This document shows positions 43,781 through 55,397 of a DNA stretch of 64,000 nt, piece by piece. Every line of letters begins with the position of its first letter. The first letter of the stretch is position 1. Made by a program: the position numbers and the translations under genes. The stretch covers positions 15,869,001 through 15,933,000 of the forward strand of contig BSBM01000600.1 of the NCBI GenBank assembly GCA_027924585.1. The letters run 5' to 3'. Origin of the DNA: Larix kaempferi. Taxonomy: Eukaryota > Streptophyta > Pinopsida > Pinales > Pinaceae. The notes beneath the pieces were generated by a model. It worked only from the letters and a program-made list of their open reading frames with translations, searched no databases and was not told the origin of the DNA.

Positions 43781-44609
43781 AATCAAAGCATCTTGTAACA
43801 CATCACCTGCTACATTTGCTTCCTAGGTAGTTTCCTTCTGTGCATCTCCTTTCTTCTTTAGAGATCTGCAGTCTTTCTTCAGATGTCCTTTCTTTCCACA
43901 GTTCCAGCACTCTATCTTTCCTAGTCTAGACTTGGATCTGCCTGTTTTAGACTTTCCACGATTACCTTGGCTCTTTCCTCTCCTTTTGTCTTCCCCTAGT
44001 CTCCATGGTCAACGTATTACCTGATGTCTCACCTATGTTTTTTCTTCGCATTTCCTCTCTAAGAATAACACCAATAACACCATCAAATTTCAAGGTGTTT
44101 GAACCAGAGACATAGTTACTTACAGCCATGACCAAGCTATTCCAACTTTCTAGCAATGAACATAAGATTAGAAGATCCCTAACCTCATCATCAAAGTTCA
44201 CACTTATAGAACTTAGTTGATTTGTAACTGTATTAAACTCATTTTAATGATTAGTAACAGATCCACCTTCAGACATCTTCATATTAAATAAACGCTTCAT
44301 TAGAAATACCTTGTTGGAGGTCGAGGGTTTTTCATACAACTTACCCAATGCGCTCATCAAACCCTCCATTGTCGTTTCTTTTGAGATATTGAAAGCCACC
44401 GATGAAACTAGGCTTAGCCGTATTGTTCCCAGAGCCTTTCTGTCAAGAACCTCCCATTCTTCGTCCTTCATAGCCGCCGACTACTTTGCTCTTCCTCCCA
44501 ATGGTAGGAATAGATCCTTCTGGTATAGATAGTCCTCCATTTGCATCTTCCATAACTGGAAGTTTTGGCCTTTAAACTTCTCAACCTTAAACTTTCCTTC
44601 TTCTTCCAT
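43781..44609 (-). pseudogene. Copia C gag with CCHC knuckle
   Basis: The minus-strand ATG at 44609 opens MEEEGKFKVEKFKGQNFQLW, the copia gag start with the F.G.N...W block. A TAG near 44483 and a TAA at about 44241 interrupt later parts (WEVLDRKALGTIRLSLV; LMSALGKLYEKPSTSNK; DDEVRDLLILCSLLESWNSL). The knuckle CWNCGKKGHLKKDC (about 43870-43912) is a perfect C-x2-C-x4-H-x4-C. Gag frame positions agree with the usual copia arrangement. Confidence 0.9.
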
Positions 44610-44670
44610 TGCTCCCACTTGAACCAGAAACCCTAGCTTCCTGCGGGTTTATCTGCCAAATAGACCTTTG

Positions 44671-44683
44671 GCTCTGATACCAA
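44671..44683 (-). promoter_or_regulatory. Primer binding site of copia C
   Basis: Minus-strand TTGGTATCAGAGC directly follows the 5' LTR and matches the initiator tRNA-Met 3' end. Confidence 0.9.
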
Positions 44684-44684
44684 T

Positions 44685-45243
44685 TGTTAGAAAAATAGGA
44701 TCGCAGAGCAATAACAATAAACATAAATGCAAATATAATCACACAAACACATTACAAGAGAGACACAGATATATCGTGGTTCACCCAACTTGGGCTACGT
44801 CCACACTGAAGTTGCCAGTCCTTATTATTATTCCGTCCACTAAAGTGAAGGGATACAACCTGCAGCACAACCGCTGCACTTCCTCTTCACTGTCTCACAG
44901 TCTCTCTTCTTGATCTCGGAGATCTTTACAATGCATAATACCTAATACATCAACCCTATCTGTATTACAATGTCTTTCTTTTATAAGGGAAATACAATGG
45001 GAAAATACCATGGGATACCCAAAACCATGGGCCTGAAAACTGTTGGCGAAAACAACCCCAAAAAACTTTCTTGGGGGCATTGCCCCCGAACCCCCGTTCG
45101 TGGGGGCTCTGCCCCCACACCCCCGTTACTCGAGGGCATTGCCCCCGAACCCCAAGGTAGGAGAATGAGTCTACAGTCCTTTGGGGTGCACGACTGTGAT
45201 AATATCATCTATGAGACTGGAAGATCTGGCTCCACAACCAACA
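44685..45243 (-). repeat. 5' LTR of copia C (three GC hairpin modules)
   Basis: 559 bp, 30 bp shorter than the partner because one GC palindromic module is missing (modules at about 45067-45160). A minus-strand TTATAAAAG at 44978-44986 is the likely TATA box. Confidence 0.93.
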
Positions 45244-47125
45244 CCTTACACTAGGGATAAGAGCAATGCATTAAATCATCAGAAGGCACCTTTCCAGGTA
45301 TCCTTGGCTTCTAAGAAAGGATATTTCTACCATTATGAGGTTTCCAACACTAGATATTGATCTTGAGGCCTTCAACATGGTCATGGGATAAAAATTAGGC
45401 CTTGGGAAGTAAAGGAATCCTCTAGGAATTTGGTGCAACAAATGATGACTTGAACCACTACACATGGCCTCTCGAATGCATATTTTCCCTCTAACTAGGG
45501 ATATGTGTTTCAATTTGAGCACTAAATATTGGTCTAGTAGATCCCATATCCACCTTAGAGACCATGCCATTGGCAATTAGTGATCTATTATGACGCCTTG
45601 AATGTTAGGTATGGGTATTGAGGTTTTGGAGTTGGTTCAAGGAGAAAACCCAGGCATGAATCCCTAAATAAAGATGATAGGAATCCATGCCCAAGAACAA
45701 TTCCTTGTAATAAAACACATGACTTCCAATGGGGATATATGGCCTCCAAATGGGGTTATCATAACCATTATATTTTTCAATCACAAGATATGGGTCACAT
45801 CATTCTCAACATGGTGAAGGAAGCAAACAAACACTTGACATGCTAAAGGAATATTTTCTACATTGAAGATCGCAAAGAATATGTTGAACCAACATGCATG
45901 ACTTCCAAAGTGGTTTTTTTTCCTCTTAGTGGGCATATTGGAACCATTAGGGATTTTATAGAATTAAGTATTAGTTTGATGTTTTGTAAAAAGGTTAGTC
46001 ACTAAAACTTACACAATAGTACTATATGGTATCTTCTAAGACTTGAAGGCCATGAATGAGGCCTCAAGCCATTGATGATATTTGTCTATGAAATGTTGTT
46101 CATTCAAGTGCTGATTTGGTTATTGTTAGAATGATTTGAGCACCAAAAATGAGTCTCAAGTTGCTAGACATGGACAAGCGAGGAAACCCAATCCTTAGGA
46201 CCTCATTAGGATGTGGGCATTATTGGGATGTTTTGAGCAATCGATATCGGTCTTCTTGCCTTTTCCATGGTCAATGGATGAAACTAAAGCCTTAGGATCT
46301 AAAGGTAGATTCTAAGGCTCAAGGAACATGAAGAAGGCCTTGAACAACCACTTAGGAACTTTGGATATTTATCCTCTAGGAGGGAATACATGCCTCATTA
46401 GAAGGTTTTTAATAACAAGGTTGAGTAATGTGGCCTTGAACATGGTCGAGGGAGGAAGCTCAAGCATGAGTCCCTAAATGAAGGTTTTAGGAATCTAGGC
46501 AAAAAAATTCACTGTGGCTTCCTAAGGGTATCCTTGGCCTCCAAGTGAGTATATGGGTCCCATTAGGTGTTTTTGAGCACTAGTTATGAAGTTTCGAGCA
46601 TTAACCATGGCCAATTGAAGAAGTTTAGGGATTAGTCTCTAAAGGAAACTTCTAGATCTCAAGGTCTGTGAATGCGACCTCAAACCAACATAAATTACCT
46701 CTTGTGGTGATGTTTGGCCTTTGAGTGAGCATATGGCCACCATTAAGATATTTATGATCAAGGAAGGAAGCTCATACCTTAGATTAGGGCCAAGAAAAAT
46801 GCATTGAATCACCAACAAATATGTTTCCAAAGTATCTTTGGCCTCCAAGAAAGGATATTTCGACCTTTATGAGGTTTTTGGCACTAGGTATGGGTCTTGA
46901 AGCCTTCAACACGGTTATGGGATGAGATTAGGCCTTATGTAATAAAGGAAGCCTTTAGGCATTCGGGGCAAATGATGAAGCATTGAATCACTACAAATAA
47001 TCACTTGAATGCATATTTTTTTTCTCTAAAAAGGGTTATTTCGTTCATTAGCATTTTTTGATCACTTGGTATGGGTCTAATAGAGCCCATACCAACCATA
47101 GAGCCCATGGCATTGGCAATAGCGT
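45244..47125 (+). repeat. Satellite-like tail, part 2
   Basis: Continuation of 38731-39770 after copia C. The recurring block GGCCTCCAAGTGAGTATATG or its variants is seen near 45747, 45905, 46205, 46535, 46720 and 46840, giving spacings of about 120-185 bp. Other shared blocks are CATGGTCAATGGATGAAACT and CCTCAAACCAACATAAATTA (46677), the latter also at 39747. Units are diverged and carry indels. No gene is seen. Confidence 0.65.
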
Positions 47126-48268
47126 ACACGTGCTAGAACACATGCATGGTTTCATAGTATGTGCATGTTTTTTCAATTCAATTTTTTTTGGTACGATTGT
47201 CCATTTCAAATTATGTGTTTGTTGACTTGATTGATTGTATTGTAGATTTGAAAAGACAAATTTGGTGGTTTGGGGTGCAAACACATCAAAAACTCCATTT
47301 TTCATAATGCTTCTCAATAAGTACATTTTGTAATGTTATTTTTATATAGGCAACACAAATCCTTCATTGCTGAATTTGCACGCACACGTAGATTCATAAA
47401 TGTAGATTTCAAAAATATGTTTTTTTATTTAAATTATTATTGTTTACTATTTTTTATTTATTTTTTACTTGATTGCACCAAGGAGGTGCTCTACAGCCCA
47501 GTATGGGGGAGATGTTGTAAGGTGTGTGATGTAACAAAATAATTAAAAAAATTCATGTTGGCTCATAAAATAAAAAATTATACAAAGTATTTAAAAAAAA
47601 TCCATGTTGGTTCATAAAATAAAATATTATGAAAAGTAATTAAAAAATAGTTGTTGGTTTATAAAAAAAACTTAAAACTTAAACTCGGATCTATCAATTA
47701 AGAGAGATCAAATTTCTTGAGTTTAAATTTAAAAAAAGAAATACACCTCAAGAAATTGGATCCCTCTCGATGCTTGATAGATACCGATTTTAGGTATCAA
47801 AATCCTAAAATACATATGTCTATTGTCCCTCTATAACGTTTTTGTGTTTGATGCATTTTTTAACTAAATCATATGGTGCACTAGAATGCAACAAATACCC
47901 ACAATTTAAAAAATATATAATTTTTTTTTCATTATAATAAGATAATTAGCCCACCCAGGTAGAGCAATTGAGTTGAAAAATTGTAAATGGAATATTGCAA
48001 ACAAATCCCATTATAAATTTCTAAAAAATATCCGGAACATCGGCTCTAAGGTAATTAAATATTTATTAAGAATGATAACCATTTTCGAATTATTAATTAA
48101 ATATTTATTAACAATGATAACAATTTTCGGATTCTTGTATTTTTGTTCACTCAACATATAAGTATCGTCGGAATCATATGTCTATATAAATGTCATTGTG
48201 GTATTTGATTTCTACTTGAATAACAATAGTACACTTTTTTCCACTGAAAACAAATATCGTCGAAATCA
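47126..48268. other. AT-rich upstream flank of the Agenet gene
   Basis: No coding region recognised. It contains three tandem units of about 57 bp near 47540-47670 (CATGTTGG.TCATAAAATAAA), a hairpin at 47681-47790, and a direct repeat of ATTAAATATTTATTAA..ATGATAAC at 48052-48122. Confidence 0.6.
47681..47790. repeat. Imperfect inverted repeat (hairpin or MITE-like)
   Basis: Arm 47681-47721 (CGGATCTATCAA, then CAAATTTCTTGAG) pairs with 47747-47790 (CTCAAGAAATTGGATC, then TTGATAGATACCG) across a 25-bp A-rich loop. Arms differ at several positions. No target duplication was found. Confidence 0.7.
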
Positions 48269-48280
48269 TATATATATAAG
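48269..48280 (+). promoter_or_regulatory. Candidate TATA box of the Agenet gene
   Basis: TATATATATAAG lies about 100 bp ahead of the proposed ATG at 48381, a usual distance for a plant core promoter with a short 5' leader. It rests on motif and spacing only. Confidence 0.45.
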
Positions 48281-48380
48281 AGGCACAACAGGAGCTGCTT
48301 CTTTATTTTCGAAAACAGAGGGCTCGAGGTGGCTGAAAGAAAGTGATTTGAATTCAAGATTTGCAGCACTTACTAGCGGA

Positions 48381-48806
48381 ATGACACTGAAGGAAGGAAT
48401 GCGAGTGGAGGCGCGCTTCAACCAAGAAGGGTATAGAGGAGCTTGGGTTGAGGGAATTGTGATAAGTTTTAAAAGAGGGACTTGCACCATTAAATTGAAC
48501 AAGTTTGCAACGGGTAATGGAAACTCATCAGCGGATGAGACGCCATTGATCACGGTCTCTCCGGCTCATGTGAGACCTATTCCACCACGTAGGCAGTTGC
48601 CTCTCCATAGCTTAGATGGAGTAGCAGTAGAAGCCAAGGAGACAGATTGCTGGTGGCCTGGCTTCATAGTCAGAGAGATTTTGTGTGACGGGCGTAAGCT
48701 TTTGTTGGTTTCCTTCCCTCACACGAACATCTTAACGGCATATCCTCTTCCACATTTACGTCCCGCTCAAAACTGGCGTGGAGGAAAGTGGATGTTAGTG
48801 CGGCAG
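48381..48806 (+). CDS. Agenet (Tudor-like) domain protein, exon 1
   Basis: 142 codons from ATG 48381 (MTLKEGMRVEARFNQEGYRG). Residues about 3-68 form one Agenet module: G-x-x-V-E-A, RGAWVEGIVISFKRG, ending in the typical HVRPIPP. Residues about 76-138 form a second: LDGVAVEAKETDCWWPGFIV, VSFPHTNILTAYPLPHLRPA, WRGGKWMLV. Tandem Agenet modules occur in plant chromatin- and RNA-associated proteins and bind methylated or other modified ligands; the ligand here is unknown. The frame is open upstream to 48198, so an earlier start is possible, but 48381 fits the TATA box. Exon 1 ends CAG before GTTTGA. No stop or frameshift is present, unlike everything around it. Confidence 0.8.
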
Positions 48807-48910
48807 GTTTGAATATTTCTTGCTTTTCGTCTTATGGTTCTTTTCAAAGCTAGGGTTTCTCAATCTTGTACTGTAATCTGATTAAAGGAATATTCAACTA
48901 TGTCATGCAG
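48807..48910 (+). other. Intron of the Agenet gene
   Basis: 104 bp, GT at 48807 and AG at 48910 (TGTCATGCAG), T-rich, phase 0. It contains TTAAAGGA/CTGATTA-type branch-point candidates. Removing it keeps the frame open for a further 86 codons; without splicing the protein would end one codon later. Confidence 0.75.
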
Positions 48911-49171
48911 AAGAAAAAGCTAAACATTGGGCAAGTAATAAGGGTTCAGGAAACTCCGAAATCCAGCAACGACCGTGAGCTATGCCAAGGATGCCCTCCA
49001 AAGAAAACTAGCCAGGAACCATCTTCTACTGGCTACGAGTCCAAAACAACCCCTGTGTCTACAGATCCGCAGATGAGTTCTGGACAACTCAAAAGAATCC
49101 GTTTAGAAGAGCAGAACCAAGAGGAGAACCAACAGGGTAAAGAAAAGAAGCTCAAAATGCAAGATAAATGA
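48911..49171 (+). CDS. Agenet domain protein, exon 2
   Basis: 86 codons and a stop (TGA, 49169-49171) after a phase-0 intron. It begins KKKLNIGQVIRVQE and then becomes a hydrophilic tail rich in K, E, Q, S and T, ending KEKKLKMQDK. The C-terminal basic stretch could act as a nuclear localisation signal; this is inference. The total product would be 228 residues. Confidence 0.75.
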   Translation, partial: KKKLNIGQVIRVQETPKSSNDRELCQGCPPKKTSQEPSSTGYESKTTPVSTDPQMSSGQLKRIRLEEQNQEENQQGKEKKLKMQDK

Positions 49172-49424
49172 AAGTATTAGGAGTAATAGAGATATAGAAG
49201 ATGAGTAATCACTGGAGTTGCCTTTATATTTTTCATCCGTGGATCTCTATATTTTCATCCATGGATCTCTAACTTATTTGGTTTTTTATCATCGTAAACT
49301 GACTTATTTGGTTTTTTATCACGTAAACTGTGTATATTCAATAAATCCAAATTCCTATTATTAAGTTTGGCATTAATACATTGTGAAACTATAAACAGTA
49401 AATAAATATACTATAAACTTCCCT
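49172..49424 (+). other. 3' flank of the Agenet gene
   Basis: It contains two small tandem duplications (TTTCATCC.TGGATCTCTA at about 49231 and 49253; ACTTATTTGGTTTTTTATCA at 49272 and 49309) and AATAAA at about 49339, a possible polyadenylation signal. Confidence 0.45.
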
Positions 49425-49925
49425 TTTTCTAAGGGCTTGGTTATAATATCAACAACTTGCTTATCCGTGGTTACATGTTGGAATTTATGACTCCCTTCTT
49501 AATATTGTCTTTAATGAAGTGATATATGATCTTATTGTTCTTAGACTTATTGTGAAATACTAGATTCTTAGAAAGTTTGATACACTCTTAATTATTATAG
49601 TAAATAACCATGGGATCTGACTCCTCATCAAATAATCCCGTAAGTAACTTGTGAAGCTAAATGGCCTCATAAATATTAGTATTGACTTCTTTATACTTTT
49701 CCTTATACTTTTCCTCTACTGAGTTGAGTTCCATAAAATTATTATTTCAAGTGACCCATGATATCATTGTCGATCCCAAGATAAAGCAATACCTTGAGTT
49801 TTTATTCCTATTTGATACATCTCCTGCCCAATATGAGTCTATATACCCTTGTAGATTCACCTCAACATCTACAAGATATCTCAACCTACACTCCACTATG
49901 CCGTTCAAGTTACCAACCCCTTGAT
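49425..49925 (-). pseudogene. Eroded copia RT/RNase H remnant, different family
   Basis: The minus-strand translation shows GYIDSYWAGDVSNRNKNS near 49825-49860, FILGSTMISW, then LHKLLTGLFDEESDPMVIYY and IKLSKNLVFHNKSKNNKIIY. These correspond to the RNase H blocks of copia elements (GY.D.DWAGD, GS..ISW, KL..NPVFH..SKHI..YH). Many stops and no LTR or other domains. The wording is closer to SIRE-type than to the A/B/D family. Confidence 0.8.
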
Positions 49926-51937
49926 TATATGGTAAATAGAGGGTTGGTGCCTCCTTTTAGTTGGTGCTATAAAAGTCACGTAGTTAGTGCTTCCTTCCAG
50001 TGGGTACTGGTAAATCAAAGAATTGGTGACTTGAAGGGCATAGTGGAGTATGGGATTGTTTTCATTTTTATACAACTATGCTTCCTTCCTTCCTTCCAAG
50101 AATTTGTTACAACTCTGCTGCTTGTTCTGATTCTACGCACATACTCATCCACATGCTTTTTGGGATTTTCTCACAAATTCTCCTTATGTCTGCGCGACAT
50201 GTTCCTTGTGTGTCCAGAATTGTTGTAAAGGGGTTTTTTTTAGCATTCTTATCTTTAATAATCTCAAATCCTTAGTGGGAATCCCACGGATTCCTTGGTT
50301 ATATCGATGCTCATACAATGGGAAGATTATAAATAAATATATGTAATTGCATATATTGCATTTATACCAAGTTCTATCCTTATATATATAGATTCGTTTT
50401 GGATTCCAACTCCATGAATGTTCTAAGCTTAGGAATATGGAAGATCTCTTTTACAGAGTGATTTAGTCATTTTTGAATATAGTCATGACCTTTATTTTAG
50501 CATTGGAACTCATCACAATTGCATAAGATAGATTTGGCATACTTTCCCATTTTACATCTATCGAGACATTGTAATGATATTATTAGGATATATATTTAGC
50601 ACTTTACATCATAATATTTTCTCATAGTTTATTATTAAATACTAATCCATGTTTGCATGTTGCACTTAGGGATCTTTGGATGGGAATCCCCAAGTTGGCA
50701 CCCAGCTAACGATGTATTTTAACATCCCGCCGCAAATATGTATATTATGATTTAGATGATTTTGTCCCAGTACAAACTAATGGTATTTATTTATGTAGGT
50801 TGTGCCTACTCTTCTGATATTTGTTCATGAATTTCGGGCTCCACCATCATTACTTGTATACTCATGTAAGTCGAGATCTGGGATAATATGAGCCCTTTGT
50901 TTTTTTAACTGGATAGTTATATTATAGGGAGCCCTTTCTTATTGTTAATAGCTATTATGCAACAAGTTTTCATATAGAATTTTAATGGAGTGTTTACTCG
51001 GAATGTAAATTATTATTTTATAATAGACCGTGTTTCCCACTAGGGCGGTCATAGATCTAGGACCAACATTTGTCTATTAACTTGATAACTTTAAAAGTGA
51101 ACTTAGTCAGTTGCATCTCATTTTTACTTGCATCTGGGCAGATATCACATGTTAGGATGCTATTTTTTTTCTTAGTCTCCTACCAAGGTTTTCTATCGGG
51201 TCCCAATCTACTTGCAATTCTTGAGTTCTCGGGGGGACAAAACCAAGGGTTGTATCATCTGGTCTAACGCAGGTCAAGGAGGTCCATCAATTTACCCACC
51301 CCGAGGCACTGGACGGGTTGGGAACTTTAGGCATATAAATCTTAGGATATATATTTGTTTGTTTCAGCTGTAGGTAGCATGCATGCAGTTCGAATGAATA
51401 TTACATGTTATCATCTTTTATTATTTAGCTATCTTATCATAGATTTGGTAGATAACTATCTTTGATAGTACATCCATCATTTTCTTAACTACAATAAAAT
51501 ACATCTATAATATCATTAGTGCTTCATTTCAGTTCTAATTTCTATTGTGGTTTATAGTAGATTATGTGGCACAATGCCACTGTAGTACATACAATTTCTA
51601 ACAAATTTATTCTAGATCGACTACCTATTGCAGAAGTTATAGCATTAAACAAAACAATACATTTGTACTAGAGTATGCTACCAAATGCAACAGTTAGGTT
51701 AACCACACAATCCTGATACAATTGTACTAGATTATGCTTCCCAATGTAATAGTGAGGTTAACCACAAAACATATTAGATATATCTTACGGTTTCCGGATT
51801 CAAGTAAGAACTAGAACATAATTTAGATCAATTCAACAAATGCATATTTCCAGATTTGCATAGAACAATACTCATTCTATAGGATTTACTGAAACAATAT
51901 ATTAGCTTGGTTCTATTTTGATTGTTTCTTACAACAT
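49926..51937. other. AT-rich region without recognised genes
   Basis: Near 50021-50052 a plus-strand GACTTGAAGGGCATAGTGGA mirrors the minus-strand copia motif at about 49893-49918, and LGYIDAHT near 50298-50325 may be another copia scrap. A roughly 60-bp direct repeat with TTGTACTAGA.TATGCT occurs at about 51662 and 51722. Frames such as 51070-51267 have no domain. I see no other structure. Confidence 0.5.
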
Positions 51938-54062
51938 AGATTTATATAGGTCAAGATCACATGCATCACAATATTATTTAGATCATCAAATACTACTTAG
52001 ATCTGGTTAGAAAGCACATGCAATACAAATTCGTTCCTCTAGATAATCCATTAGATTTAATACAGAGATAGATGCATAAACAACCATAGCATTAGAATAT
52101 ACAAATACATAATTCATAGAGCATATGACACAAAGGTCTAGAGTGCAAGAAAATCATATGTTCTAAGTACTTCTTATCAATCTACAACTACCGTGGGGAT
52201 TTCCTCGATCCACCCAATCATTGATCTGTAGGAAATTTACATTCTTAGTTTCCCCACAATCACCCCCAAGCCAAGTCCTAGTATCTCTAGGGATTCTTTC
52301 AGCTTTAGATTCCATTTAAATTGCATAACTACATTCCAACTTAGGTTTCCTATCTATCCAATAACACTTTACCAGTACCTGTGGTTTAATCTAGGTAGTA
52401 ATCCTACTAACCAACAACCAATACTCCAACCTATAGAGACAATACTGCTACCAACCAACAACCAATACTCTAGCCTATACAAAAAATACTACAATTAAAC
52501 AATACCTAGGTAGTCCTCCTACCAGATGGTACACAACACCTCAATGCTCACACTCTATGGCCATAGAGAATTTTCAACCATGAATGGACTTGGAACTCGG
52601 TCATCTGCATGTAGATACCAAGAGGCTAGTTCATTCCCCTTTCAGTTTCCATCATTTTATTCATTATAGATTCATAATTCTTAGCTCTTCTTTTCAATTT
52701 GTTCATTGTTCATGCTTTTCATTTCAGATTTCTCTTCCTTATTTCAGATCTTTAGATTTATGTTTTGATGTATTCTTCTTTATTCTTCCACCAAGACAAT
52801 TAACCCCTTGGCATTCTTTTTTTCCCCTCTTTTGTAGAAGAGGCCTTTATTATTCTTAGTCAATTCCTTAGGTGATGAAACCTATCTAGGAGTTACAATT
52901 CTAGAAGGGTGTCTTCATCTTCTTATTTACTCTCTTCTTATTCACTTTATTTCTTTGTTTTTAATTTAGATTTCAATTTAGTTCCCTTTTCTGTTGAGCT
53001 TTCTTAATCCCTTTTGTTTACATTAGTTCTTTCCCTAAAGAGACCAAAACCCCTCATTCATTGGTTATCCCCCACATCACAAGAATATTTTTAACATGGG
53101 TTTATAAACAAACCAAATACATAGTACCATCAATCATATTGTTACACTGTTTACAAAATACTTAGCCGCATATAGGGGTTGACATTTCGGGGTATTACAA
53201 ATAGTGTATCAATTAGCATATAATTTATGGGTTTTTGGGTTCATATGATAATTTATTTATTTTATTTTCAAACTTACATTTAAAAATCTTGTAAACAAAT
53301 TCAAATCAGTGTAAATAAAAATCATCAACATAACAAATGCACAACCAAAATTAAAAAAAAAATAAATATATGCCCCACACCAATGCGTCCTCTTCAAAAG
53401 AGTATTTTTTGTTTTCTGATTTTTGTAACCAGTAAAAAAAACGTTTACATGCACACACTTGTGAACAAAATGCGATTAAAATTTGCAATGGTCCATTTCG
53501 AAAATTAATAAAAAAATATAATTTTCCAACATAAATTAAAAAAATGTGCATTCTAGTGCATTTTGTGTAGATTATGTTCAAATATATTTTAAAAAAATTA
53601 TGCATTTATCACTGAATTATTTTATGTGTACACAAGCCACTTGTTAACTTTTCATGAAATTTACAAGAACAAACATACCATTAAATGCAATTTTGGCATA
53701 TCAAATAATCATATTATTTAAAAAAAATATAGGTGGAAGGACAACATAATTGTCTACAATTTGTTTTTTTGTGCATGTCGGAATTCACAAGGCATATATG
53801 ATTTTTGAGGGCTTCGATTAAATAAATGAGTAAAAAACCAAATTTTCACTATCACTTTTGGCCAAAAAGCATTATCCATCTTCATGGATTCAACCATATA
53901 TAACATGCATCGGGGCAGTTACAATATTATATAAGCACCAATATGTTTGTATTAAAATATAATCACTGATGCATTGACATTGTGTGTACACACTGGTGCA
54001 TTATTTATACATGATGCACTGGTGCACATTATAAAATTATAAAGCATCGAAAAAAATATCCG

Positions 54063-54239
54063 CTAAAACCTCCATCCTCCTATATTTTTTAGCTATAGTG
54101 ATTATTCATCATAACCTCCACATAAACCTCCACTGCAAAATATAGAAGTTGTAGTGGAGGTTTTTTGACATTTTTTACCAATCTTGTAACACTAAAAACA
54201 TCACTCTAACCTTTGCTACAAGGTATTTTTCTTGTACTG
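54063..54239 (-). mobile_element. CACTA-type transposon end (second copy)
   Basis: The counterpart of 27770-27945. Sub-terminal CCTCCA/CCTCCAC motifs and the hairpin around GTTGTAGTGGAGG are kept. The terminus itself has mutated (CTTGTACTG instead of CTTGTAGTG). Confidence 0.5.
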
Positions 54240-54681
54240 GGATTTCATCACCATCTGTTTAAGAAATATTTGAAAATGTTTTATTTTTCATATCATTTGC
54301 AATTTGGTAGTTCTCTTAGGGATAGTGAGTCTTTTCTTTTATAAGGTTGTCATTTAATTTATATTCACTCTTTTCGTATATTAGATCTCTTGTGGCACCC
54401 ATGTTGCACTCTTTGTTTGACTTAGCGTCATATATAGAGTTGGTATTGTTGACTTGAGAATTTCTTTCATTGGCCTTATTTAAGAGCTATGTTGTTAGAT
54501 TAATAATATTAACCATGCCATCATTTCGTCTCCAAGGTACTCTTGTGGGATTAAATAAATTCCCCCCTTTATGAGCCTTATGATCACCATCCTCACAACT
54601 CAAGCTCCTCACCGCTCCTCATAGCCTGAATCACCATACTATTCTAGAATCGCTAGTCCATTTGGTAGCCTAGAATCCAAT

Positions 54682-55250
54682 ATGTATGATGTTATTTCTA
54701 CTTATGGTGGATGTCACACTAGTGGGTGTAACCCCAACCATCCTGTCAAAGGAAACACTAACCCGAATTTTGGTGGCACAACCTCCTCTACCACTATGCT
54801 TGATGTGATCCTCCCATTCATGGCTAGTCTTAACCTCCTTGACTTGGTACTACTAACCAATTATCCCATTATGCATGAGCCTACATGGTCTCAAATGCTA
54901 ACCAAGTTACATTCGAACATCCCATAGTTTGAGGGGAAGACAAGTAAGGACACCCAAAACTACATCACGTCCTTTCATCTATGGTGCTCGCCTAGTAGCA
55001 TCATTGATGATTCCTTTCATTTTCATTTGTTCCAAAGGACCGTGACTAGAGTCGTCTTTAAGTGGTATATAGAGTACCCATTTGAGATACATCCCAATTT
55101 TGTGTCCCTAGCTTCCATTTTCCTGAATTTTTTCCAATTACCTATTTGTTATGATGAAGACATAGAGATCCTTATGTCATGTTTCCAAAACTCATCTACC
55201 CATATCACAGACCACATCCATAAGTGGCAATGACAAAGGAGTCTTTGCAC
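54682..55250 (+). pseudogene. Gypsy gag relic in the duplicated block (second copy)
   Basis: MLDVILPFMASLNLLDLVLL, a stop, then FEGKTSKDTQ, SFHLWCSPSSI and VFKWYIEYPFEIHPNF, LNFFQLPICYDED and ITDHIHKWQ. It matches 28388-28990 and the gag of gypsy 2. It carries stops in the same places as the first copy. Confidence 0.8.
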
Positions 55251-55397
55251 GATAATCTCAATAATTGGATCTTCCTAGATTGGTTCTTGAAATCCCTTCT
55301 CCCTGCTACAACTAAGGATGTAGCTTCAAAATTTCCACAAATCAAAGAGGAATAAATAACCAAAACTTAGAAAATGACCTCAAATATGCATAGTCTA

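Larger units (their letters stand above)
40081..45243 (-). mobile_element. Ty1/copia retrotransposon C, nearly complete
   Basis: This minus-strand element of 5.16 kb has LTRs at 40081-40669 and 44685-45243 and a perfect target duplication CCTTA (40076-40080 and 45244-45248). Minus-strand order: LTR, tRNA-Met primer site, gag, CCHC knuckle, protease, gag-pre-integrase, integrase, RT, RNase H, purine tract, LTR, the full copia set. There are only a handful of stops or frameshifts (gag near 44483 and 44241, PR near 43722, RT near 41770 and 42040). It is the youngest-looking element in the window, resembling the Tork-type lineage in integrase and RT. It interrupts the satellite-like tail. Confidence 0.95.
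51938..55397 (+). repeat. Duplicated block, second copy, first half
   Basis: Colinear with 3858-5251 joined to 27025-29103, without the RT fragment, gypsy elements and copia B. It therefore shows the empty sites of those insertions. Shared degenerate features include the F/S/L-rich frame at 52584-52859, the CACTA end at about 54063-54239 and the gag relic. It ends at GTCTA where the TIR element is inserted. Confidence 0.88.

Noticed and set aside
51070-51267. 65-codon frame in the AT-rich region
   Set aside because: No similarity that I recognise and no flanking gene signals.
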